Origin: CAYRGY01 sp964424075
GTDB lineage: Bacteria; Patescibacteriota; Gracilibacteria; UBA1369
Direction: 5' to 3'
Assembly: GCA_964424075.1 (NCBI GenBank)
Contig: CAYRGY010000001.1
Span: 310,001-374,000, forward strand
DNA: 64,000 nucleotides
The notes beneath the pieces are model-generated. The model ran no database searches. It saw only the letters and a program-made list of their open reading frames with translations, and was not told where the DNA came from. Below, one piece after another: positions 35,701-41,935 of this stretch; within the stretch, counting starts at the first letter, position 1, and every line of letters starts with the position of its first letter. Both the position numbers and the translations under genes were made by a program.

Positions 35701-36413
35701 TAAAACCCGGCCCCAAGTTTTCCAGCTGGATTCTAAGAGATGTACTGACTCATCCGACAGTAAAAGAAAGAATTCGAGTTAATGCTAATAAATCGGAAGT
35801 CAGTAACAAAATTTTCCATATGATCGGTCCGGTTTTGACTAATACGTCGGAAATTGACTTCATGATTCGTAAGGGCGGTTATGGAAACCGTGGTGAAGCA
35901 CATGCTCTAAAGAACGTATATTTTGGTTATTCAGGGCAACTCAATGTTCGAGCGCGCATGATGCTTGAAAACGTAAATCAAGATGAACTACAGAAAAGAG
36001 CTGCTAGTTTTACTGAAATGATGCAAGCTTTTCTTTATTTTGATGCTGGAGTATCGCAAAGAATGTATAAGCACAATTACGATTATTTGAAGCTGGATCA
36101 AAGAGAGTTAGATGAATTCCCTCCTGCCGACAAGAAATCCACAAAGCATCCGGTTAAAAAATATCGGGAAGTAGTTGGAGCCTTTACTTATAATTTTGGT
36201 GAACAACTGGGAAATGCAACCGGCAATCTGGATTTAGTCAGGTTAATCAGAAGAGTTCGCAGTGCCACACCGGGTGACAAAATCGCCGCTGAAGAAGTTG
36301 ATGAGTGCCGAGCTAAACTCTATGAAGTAGTTATGAGAACTATTGAAACTAATCCTCAATTAGTTCAGCAAATAGTCAGAGCCAATGCAGGCTCCCTTAT
36401 TCCAATGGCATAA
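32724..36413 (+). CDS. Large soluble protein of the TrbL-linked unit, unrecognised
   Basis: A 1229-aa protein without a signal peptide. The N-terminal third is charged and helical, and the middle contains beta-rich segments (GKIKRGLKMQLPKANGEP...). An acidic Ser/Asp linker followed by an Ala-rich run (about residues 575-625) separates the N-terminal half from a conserved-looking C-terminal half, KKMFDEFVQFVKDKHDRRQ onward. I recognise no family. It is the last gene of the unit, 48 nt after the TrbL-like gene and followed by a strong terminator. Its size and soluble character suggest a cytoplasmic partner of the membrane proteins. Confidence 0.75.
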   Translation: MLNKPSQNLVLNRKSADSSVNTKRLVFRNPNQPPEQLPELPTQFAAHSKIPSTLADDIKEKAELLLQRNHKLQELLQQDDILTPDELKQEVLQKVAALTENTDANWLQLQATDNRLRQFLEETLELRNAAGQKEFDRQEVLAYIGVDNPQGFQDTIEHVFQRNRDQKKLTKLSQNDLTNLKSANATNLVTIIDRLEGEDKLTAKQADLLKELGPKDATQLQTDRQNFINKLQANHPDKYHDFIRILGTQQEQEKAVNANITEFNDLSSSVTEHFNRLMNDVMARMRQHRLLQSWKRKTGIFYRKGMELEFAETVSDPSDPSGSGQRINKLKIDNINFNPTTWLESDLLTEKPTEKMEPVIQFTVSNNNTGYRQSHNMTAARFNQFVGKNNVNQAFADLKALESELDLSGKIKRGLKMQLPKANGEPTTRTVSIQNVSPSKITLDAPVQLDVGNSNLGIPARNKTELTYGEFARWYQKSWVLPEIASLAALNIELKRHTKHLNTLYKRVARNYPPIDIAGSKPLVLMYDDATQDPFVVTEATPEQIGFSNGETMTPTEFLRWVQENEVEVADPETRNNRLADESGSDGLDSSDDSGDGNNNNLFTPAAAAAGGAAAAAAAANKNPDSSPTQASESTAKRSGPSAGFLRNLWENTHVMSMMDFKKMFDEFVQFVKDKHDRRQKRTVGNVMENVYKGIPIFEPMSSRGRAMRVGADNEYVEEYKKQMEAMEVSEIFDEMYKTRDKNYFKAALDTLADKGVLRWDDDAKLMEQVNWFSKATYPEKHRNLKGQKVKVGDKGQLSESGMYLIDQYRLAIDDIWGIGTFGGLRGTNTSKYDEKKRQSAENMHMVGFEQGGIKNRIKTMLYEFIYEGVEHSAAEFDGLLENAMANNEVTMEEGMMFYIMAFSVPNKASGKTILPYAQYQPYIKAMKDNTAFIYFALDYPVLDANGNEMKDADGNTIERKKTPEDLKEIFDKFILPDLNANQAQSSNAINWLKPGPKFSSWILRDVLTHPTVKERIRVNANKSEVSNKIFHMIGPVLTNTSEIDFMIRKGGYGNRGEAHALKNVYFGYSGQLNVRARMMLENVNQDELQKRAASFTEMMQAFLYFDAGVSQRMYKHNYDYLKLDQRELDEFPPADKKSTKHPVKKYREVVGAFTYNFGEQLGNATGNLDLVRLIRRVRSATPGDKIAAEEVDECRAKLYEVVMRTIETNPQLVQQIVRANAGSLIPMA

Positions 36414-36445
36414 GGGCCGAGCTCGATTCACGAGCACAGCCCCCC

Positions 36446-36479
36446 AGACACTTTGCCGACTACTTCCAGTGTCTTTTTT
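36446..36479 (+). terminator. Intrinsic terminator of the 26294-36413 unit
   Basis: Stem AGACACT / AGTGTCT (36446-36452, 36468-36474) with a 15-nt loop, followed by TTTTT. It lies 33 nt after the stop and overlaps the 3' end of a convergent small gene. Confidence 0.75.
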
Positions 36480-36639
36480 CAAACTTGATTTCCCCTCCGC
36501 TTTCAGGCCTTTGTAGCAGCCCCTTGAGCAATTCGCGCTCATAGGACTTTCCGGTGAACCCTTCTTTTTTACGCCGCCCACCCCGGAGCAGCAGATATGC
36601 GATTACTACCACAACCAGCAATGCAATCGCCGTATACAA
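36460..36639 (-). CDS. Small single-pass membrane protein with TTG start (59 aa)
   Basis: On the minus strand, a TTG at 36639 is preceded by the strong SD-like GAGGAGAGG at 3-nt spacing; an in-frame TGA lies about 20 nt further up, so the start is well bounded. The 59-aa product begins with a membrane helix (YTAIALLVVVVIAYLLL), then RGGRRKK (positive-inside) and a charged cytoplasmic tail ending FEKRHWK. It follows thrS by about 140 nt on the same strand. I know no family; small membrane adaptors of this shape are common but of unknown role. The 3' end overlaps a convergent terminator. Confidence 0.65.
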   Translation of the reverse strand: MYTAIALLVVVVIAYLLLRGGRRKKEGFTGKSYERELLKGLLQRPESGGEIKFEKRHWK

Positions 36640-36777
36640 ATTCCTCTCCTCTGTTTGTAGTCAGGCAAAGCTAAGATCTGCCGACAAGCCGACAGCCGAA
36701 GCGGCCGTCACTTGCAAGCAAATCCAGCTTTGCAATTTCGTGCTGACTATTATCACAACATTTGACCCTGGGCAAGA

Positions 36778-38571
36778 TTAAAGTGTTCTTTCTTTTATCT
36801 CCCTCTTTAATTGTTGCACAAATTCCTCACGCTTCATCACAAATTGCTCTTTACCCTTATAGCTTCGCACAGTCAGGTCAACTCCTTCAGCCTCCTTATC
36901 TCCCACAACCAGCATATAAGGGATTTTCATCATTTCTGCATTACGAATGCGCTTTCCAAGCGAGTCATGCGATGCATCAATTTCTACCCGAGCATCAAAA
37001 GCTATCAGCTCATCAGCTAATTTCTTTGCTGCTTCCACATGCACATCCGCCACAGGAATCACTTTCACCTGCACAGGTGCCAACCAAACCGGGAATGCGC
37101 CTGCATAATGCTCAATAATAATGCCCATAAAACGCTCAAATGATCCACAGAGAGCTCTGTGAATTACTACAGGACGTTCTTTCTTCCCGTCCTCATTGAT
37201 ATATTCAAGCTCAAAACGCTCCGGTAAATTGAAGTCACATTGAATAGTCGAAAGTTGCCATTCACGACCAATACAATCCTTGAACATGAAATCCAATTTA
37301 GGTCCATAAAAAGCCGCTTCGCCTTCAACTCGTCTATAAGGCAATCCCACCTTGTCAGCCGCCTTATGTAAGGCATCTTCAGCTTTATCCCAGACTTCAT
37401 CACTACCTAAATATTTACTACGATCTTCTCCTCGAACCGATAAACTAACCCAATAATCAGTTAGTCCGATAGTCCCATAGAACTGATTTATCATCTCACA
37501 AATTGCCTGTACTTCTTCAGTAATTTGCTCCAGCCGACAGAACAAGTGTCCATCATCTTGTGTAATTGAACGCACTCTGGTCAGACCGCCAAGTTGTCCC
37601 GATTTTTCATCACGATATACAATAGCCGGCTCAAAATAGCGTATCGGCATATCCCGATATGAGAACTGATTATCAGCAAAAATCTGCATATGATGCGGAC
37701 AATTCATTGGTTTCAAAATGAAGTCCTCTTCTTTACCGCTCACTCTAAATAGCTCATCGCCGAATTTGGCTGCATGTCCTGACTTCTCATAAAGCGCTTC
37801 TTTGGCAATATGTGGAGTATAAACACGCGAATAGCCACGATTCTTATGTAATTCCCATAAATACTCTTCTAATTCTTTACGAATTATCGCACCATTGGGC
37901 CCCAAAAGTGGCAAACCGGAACCAACCAAAGCCGATGAAGTGTAAATTTTCAATTTCGGCCCTAAAACCTTGTGATCTCTCTTCTTAGCCTCTTCCAATT
38001 GCTCCAAATAAACCTTCAACTCTTCCTTGGTCAAAAAGCATGCTCCATATATTCTTTGCAACATCGGTCTTTTCTCATCACCACGCCAATAGGCACCGGC
38101 AATTTTTGTCAGCTTGAAAGCTCCAATTTGCCCGGAATGCTCCAAATGTGGACCTTCACACAAATCCCAAAATTTCAGATTATCCAGGCGATCTTTGTTT
38201 TCATAAAAAGACACCGTTTTTTCACCCTTTTCTCGCAAATCTTTCACCAGTTCAACCTTGTATGGCTGGCCTTTCCCCTCTAAAAATTCAATCGCTTTGT
38301 CCACCGGCTCGTCAACACGATGAAAGCGCTGCTTTTCTTTGATAATTCGTTTCATTTTATCCTCTAACAGCTTCAAATCCTCCGGGATCAAGGTTCTTGG
38401 TAAATCGAAATCATAGTAAAATCCCGTCTCAATCGTCGGTCCAATTCCAAGTTTTGCATCTGGAAACATGTCCAGCACAGCTTGGGCGAGTATATGTGAG
38501 CAAGAATGGCGCATCGAGTCCAATTTTTGCTCATCCGACGCTGCTACGTCGATCGCTGCTTTTTCCGACAT
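36778..38571 (-). CDS. thrS: Threonyl-tRNA synthetase lacking the TGS domain
   Basis: ThrRS charges tRNA-Thr and edits Ser-tRNA-Thr. The N2 editing domain starts almost at once: RHSCSHILAQAV near residue 22 and DLCEGPHLEHSG near residue 136. The class II core has zinc ligands in MNCPHHMQIF, DGHLFCR and VVIHRALCGSFERF, and the anticodon domain ends the protein (VPVADVHVEAAKKLADEL, GxKEAEG). At 597 aa against 642 in E. coli, the N-terminal TGS (ubiquitin-like) domain is missing. Its own promoter lies upstream. The downstream small membrane gene may be read through. Confidence 0.97.
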   Translation of the reverse strand: MSEKAAIDVAASDEQKLDSMRHSCSHILAQAVLDMFPDAKLGIGPTIETGFYYDFDLPRTLIPEDLKLLEDKMKRIIKEKQRFHRVDEPVDKAIEFLEGKGQPYKVELVKDLREKGEKTVSFYENKDRLDNLKFWDLCEGPHLEHSGQIGAFKLTKIAGAYWRGDEKRPMLQRIYGACFLTKEELKVYLEQLEEAKKRDHKVLGPKLKIYTSSALVGSGLPLLGPNGAIIRKELEEYLWELHKNRGYSRVYTPHIAKEALYEKSGHAAKFGDELFRVSGKEEDFILKPMNCPHHMQIFADNQFSYRDMPIRYFEPAIVYRDEKSGQLGGLTRVRSITQDDGHLFCRLEQITEEVQAICEMINQFYGTIGLTDYWVSLSVRGEDRSKYLGSDEVWDKAEDALHKAADKVGLPYRRVEGEAAFYGPKLDFMFKDCIGREWQLSTIQCDFNLPERFELEYINEDGKKERPVVIHRALCGSFERFMGIIIEHYAGAFPVWLAPVQVKVIPVADVHVEAAKKLADELIAFDARVEIDASHDSLGKRIRNAEMMKIPYMLVVGDKEAEGVDLTVRSYKGKEQFVMKREEFVQQLKREIKERTL

Positions 38572-38602
38572 TTTGAGTATTGGTTAAAGGATAAGCCCGT
38601 CA

Positions 38603-38631
38603 AATATAATCAAAGCAGCTTCTGATAGCAA
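38603..38631 (-). promoter_or_regulatory. thrS promoter
   Basis: On the minus strand, TTGCTA (38631-38626), 17-nt spacer, TATATT (38608-38603), about 30 nt before the ATG. No room for an attenuator leader. Confidence 0.6.
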
Positions 38632-38649
38632 AGTATTCTCCACAATTCT

Positions 38650-38678
38650 ATGACAAAATTTAGAAAAAATGATATAAT
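38650..38678 (+). promoter_or_regulatory. Promoter and hairpin leader of the lipoprotein gene
   Basis: ATGACA (38650-38655), 17-nt spacer, TATAAT (38673-38678). The leader of about 70 nt carries a 5-bp hairpin, CTGCC-attc-GGCAG (38689-38702), and the repeated CGCTCGC-type sequence before the ATG. Confidence 0.6.
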
Positions 38679-38755
38679 ATACTGATGTCTGCCATTCGGC
38701 AGCTAAACGCTCGCAATAAGATTCGCTCGCGAGTACTCCGCTAAATTTCGCACTT

Positions 38756-39787
38756 ATGAAAAAACTCGCACTACTAATTATCGGTCTGCTCACTCTTACT
38801 TCCTGCCAGTTTTTGCTGCCTGATGAGACAATCCAGCCTTTTGAATCTGATTATACTAGTAGCGAATTTTACATTTCCGCGGACAAGATTCCGGGTAAAA
38901 ATGCCAATCAAGTGTATTTTTTGCGTAGCGATTCAATTTTCCAGGTTATTCTCGGTTTGACCTTAAGAGATATTCTTGGTGAGGGAGTCATCAAATTTGC
39001 CAATTTAGCTTCCATAGAAGAGTTTTATCTTATTGAAAATAATCAGGGAAATTCAGCCTCTCCCAATTACGAAACATTTCTGATTTTAAAATATGTTGAT
39101 GCAGCTATTGCTGAAAAAGCAGCTAATAGTCTAAAAACAGTCCTCAAAAATATTGAATTACAAGACAATAAGGTATATTTACGTATTTCCAAGAATAAAA
39201 GCGGTGAACAGCAGGCTAAGCTCGAAGGAGAATTTGTCAATAGTTCTCTCTATGGTCCGGACAATTTTCATTATGGTGAACAAATCCTTTATAGTGCAGC
39301 CTTTACTAAGCCTCAAAAAGACTTAGCTATGAGTTTCTTTGATATTCTAATTTCCTCTCAAGAGGAGCTCAAAAATCCTCAATACGATGAAAATCTCAGC
39401 TACATTGAGAATCTTCGCGAATCTGCTCAGTACAGCAATTTTGAAAAACTAACTTTCGGGAGAATTGGACAGGATCAGATAAAAATAGTCTATGAAACAG
39501 AACTTACCGTAGAAGAGAATCTCACAGCAATCAAAGAGCATTTTAATTCTACTGAATATCAACAAATGCTCGATGCCGCCCCTGCAGATCGCAAGGAGCT
39601 TCTGCAAACAGACAAGTCCGCCAGTATCAAAAAAGCGGTGGAAGATGCACTTCGTCCGGAACAAGCTGAAAGCGCCATCATTATTCTGCATGAACAGGGT
39701 AAAATGAAAGATGTTAAGGTTGATTTCAACAATCCCTTACTGAGAATCGAATTTATTATGCCCGAGCAAAACTTAATTGGCACTTAA
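38756..39787 (+). CDS. Lipoprotein of unknown function
   Basis: A 343-aa protein with a short signal peptide (MKKLALLIIGLLTLTSC) ending in the lipobox LTSC, so Cys17 should be lipidated and the signal cut by LspA. The mature part is acidic and mixed alpha/beta, with TFLILKYVDAAIAEKAANSL and a C-terminal helix-rich region, and no domain I recognise. It stands alone with its own promoter and overlaps recF by 4 nt at the convergent 3' ends. Being the only lipoprotein in the window, it may be a surface sensor or binding protein, but nothing shows a ligand. Confidence 0.85.
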   Translation: MKKLALLIIGLLTLTSCQFLLPDETIQPFESDYTSSEFYISADKIPGKNANQVYFLRSDSIFQVILGLTLRDILGEGVIKFANLASIEEFYLIENNQGNSASPNYETFLILKYVDAAIAEKAANSLKTVLKNIELQDNKVYLRISKNKSGEQQAKLEGEFVNSSLYGPDNFHYGEQILYSAAFTKPQKDLAMSFFDILISSQEELKNPQYDENLSYIENLRESAQYSNFEKLTFGRIGQDQIKIVYETELTVEENLTAIKEHFNSTEYQQMLDAAPADRKELLQTDKSASIKKAVEDALRPEQAESAIIILHEQGKMKDVKVDFNNPLLRIEFIMPEQNLIGT

Positions 39788-40911
39788 ATCAGCTTTCCAC
39801 CCGCTATTTCAATAAATTCACCATCACGCAACCTTTCTCTGCTAATTACAGCTGCATCTTTGGTTGTGGTTACGAAAGTCTGAAAGCTTTTAACTTGATC
39901 CAGCATGCGATGCTGTCTGTTTTGATCCAATTCCGAAAACACATCATCCAGCAGCAAAACCGGCTTTCCGTCCGGTGAAATCTCCTGAAAATAACTAATC
40001 TCAATTAATTTCAAAGTAAGTACAATAGAGCGGAATTCTCCTCTGGAAGCATGATATTGAATATTTTTCCCATTCAAAAGTACCTCAAAATCATCTCGAT
40101 GTGGCCCAATTGAGGTATGTTCGCTGGCTATGTCTCGACTCAAAGATTTCTCCAATTCTTCCATAATCACTTCCTTCAGATTCAAGCTCTCCAAAATCAT
40201 TTGATCATTCAAGTCCAGCGAATTTTTATATACCAATTCAACCTTTTCTTGCCCTTCAGAGATACCTTGATAAATTGCATTAATTCGATTGTTAACGAAG
40301 CCGATGGTTTTGGCTCTTTCCATGTAAATCTTCTCTGCTTCGATAGCAAAACGATTGTCCCAAACCCTTAAATCTCCCACGCTATAACGACTATCCTTGA
40401 TCCCTTTCAGAATGGCATTCCGATGCTCTTTAATACGTTTGAAATTTCTCAATGCCATAAAATAGCCCATATTGACTTGCACCATCATTAAATCCAGATA
40501 CCGTCTTCTTAGTTCCGGCCCCAAATAGAGCATATTGATATCTTCCGGATGAAAGAAAACAATTTGTGCAGAACCCAGAAAGTCCTGTGCATTGATTTTG
40601 ACCTCATTTTTCTTTAGCACCCTTCCCGGATTGGGTGGTTTACCTAAAAACACCTCCAAACTAACTTTCGAAATTTCGTCATAACTGAAGCTACCACGCA
40701 CTCTTCCAAATTCCTCACCCCATTTGATCAAATTATCCACTTTGGAAGTGCGAAATGATTTGGTAAGAGCCAACAAATAAATTGCTTCCAATATATTTGT
40801 TTTTCCTTGCCCATTATCTCCAACAAAATAAACAAGCCCCGGCTTGGCCCCGAACTTGAGTTGCAGATGCCGATAATTGCGATAATTCTCCAAATCCAGT
40901 TCTTTGAGCAT
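39784..40911 (-). CDS. recF: DNA recombination/repair ATPase RecF
   Basis: RecF, with RecO and RecR, loads RecA at single-strand gaps. The 375-aa protein has the Walker A motif GDNGQGKTN near residue 32-40, the ABC-type signature before LTLKLIE (RGEFRSIVLTLKL), and the Walker B block PVLLLDDVFSELD near residue 325. The start MLKELDLENYRNYRHLQLKF is typical. It is not in the dnaA-dnaN-recF-gyrB locus here, and stands alone beside the lipoprotein and PrsW genes. Confidence 0.96.
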   Translation of the reverse strand: MLKELDLENYRNYRHLQLKFGAKPGLVYFVGDNGQGKTNILEAIYLLALTKSFRTSKVDNLIKWGEEFGRVRGSFSYDEISKVSLEVFLGKPPNPGRVLKKNEVKINAQDFLGSAQIVFFHPEDINMLYLGPELRRRYLDLMMVQVNMGYFMALRNFKRIKEHRNAILKGIKDSRYSVGDLRVWDNRFAIEAEKIYMERAKTIGFVNNRINAIYQGISEGQEKVELVYKNSLDLNDQMILESLNLKEVIMEELEKSLSRDIASEHTSIGPHRDDFEVLLNGKNIQYHASRGEFRSIVLTLKLIEISYFQEISPDGKPVLLLDDVFSELDQNRQHRMLDQVKSFQTFVTTTKDAAVISRERLRDGEFIEIAGGKLI

Positions 40912-41020
40912 GAAAGCAGCTTAAACTGCTTAAATAATAGTCTTTCTGGACTAAAAAACTACCCATAACTATTTCCTAAACGACAAAAATATGTTATAGT
41001 ATTAAGAATTAACAAAAATA

Positions 41021-41860
41021 ATGTTCGAGCTGCCCCTCATCAGAGTATCTATCGCTGCATTTTTAGCAGTATTTCCGGTTGTTTTCTGGGGGTATATTTT
41101 TTATAAAAAGCAACCGGAAGTACGTAAGGACATTGTGCGTCTGTTTATTGCCGGATGTGCCTCTGTTGCTCCTCTGTTGCTTTATAAGTATCTTTGGCAA
41201 TACTTTCCCTGGATCAACGCCTTCATGTATACCAATTCATTCAATGATGACATGATTGGCTTTGCCAATATCACCATTATTCCAATACAGGTGATAATGA
41301 CTTTCATGATTGTTGGTATTATTGAGGAAGTGGCCAAATACATTGCTGTCAGTCAAGTCCATCATAAGCGCATGTGCAGCATTACCGATTGCATGGAATT
41401 TTTCATTATAGTTGCGCTGGGCTTCTCGTTCATCGAAAATATTATTTATTTTAATAATATAATGTCAGTCAGAGGTGTCGAAAACGTAATGCTACCTTTT
41501 ATATTTCGCTCTCTTTTCTCCACCTTTGCTCACATCATGTTCTCTGGCATTCTGGGCTATTACTATGGCATGGCCATGTTCGCCAAACCTCTTTTCAAGG
41601 AGGATTGGAATAAGAATCGTTGGACACTTTTACGTTCCGTGTCCAAAGCTATTGGCTATAAAAAGGAAATTTTCTTTCATCATGAAATGATTATCACTGG
41701 GCTGGTAGTGGCTATTTCGCTACATGCCGTTTTTAACATTATGCTGGAAATGAACTGGACCTTTTTGATTATCCCTTTCTTAACTTTTGGCTTTATTACT
41801 TTGTCTTATCTCTTCGACAATAAACATATCGACAAATCATATTGTGAAGTGGATAATTAG
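41021..41860 (+). CDS. PrsW-type intramembrane metalloprotease
   Basis: A 279-aa polytopic membrane protein (about eight segments). It carries PrsW motifs in order: IEEVAKY (the Glu-Glu-x-x-Lys element, about residue 101), ALGFSFIENIIY (Glu-Asn), FAHIMFSGILGYYYGMA and SLHAVFNIM (His-x-x-x-Asn). PrsW proteases cut anti-sigma factors inside the membrane in Bacillus; here no anti-sigma or sigma gene is adjacent, so the substrate is unknown. The upstream intergenic of 108 nt contains an AT-rich -10-like TATAGT. It is in the same direction as uvrA, but uvrA has its own promoter. Confidence 0.85.
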   Translation: MFELPLIRVSIAAFLAVFPVVFWGYIFYKKQPEVRKDIVRLFIAGCASVAPLLLYKYLWQYFPWINAFMYTNSFNDDMIGFANITIIPIQVIMTFMIVGIIEEVAKYIAVSQVHHKRMCSITDCMEFFIIVALGFSFIENIIYFNNIMSVRGVENVMLPFIFRSLFSTFAHIMFSGILGYYYGMAMFAKPLFKEDWNKNRWTLLRSVSKAIGYKKEIFFHHEMIITGLVVAISLHAVFNIMLEMNWTFLIIPFLTFGFITLSYLFDNKHIDKSYCEVDN

Positions 41861-41862
41861 AG

Positions 41863-41891
41863 TTGCTCTAAAGGTTTTCAATCGTTATAAT
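41863..41891 (+). promoter_or_regulatory. uvrA promoter
   Basis: TTGCTC (41863-41868), 17-nt spacer, TATAAT (41886-41891). The leader of about 38 nt contains the A/T hairpin CTAAAA-gtgta-TTTTAG. No copy of the lexA palindrome (GGTGAG-N6-CTCACC) is present, so SOS control is not supported here. Confidence 0.65.
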
Positions 41892-41935
41892 ACCTGTTGT
41901 TAAGTACTAAAAGTGTATTTTAGAGGCTTTTTTAT

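Noticed and set aside
26294..36413. Integrative conjugative element
   Set aside because: No relaxase, coupling protein, integrase or att-like repeats; flanked by ordinary chromosomal genes.
36554..36781. 75-codon plus-strand frame before thrS
   Set aside because: Lies opposite the small membrane gene; no RBS and poor composition.
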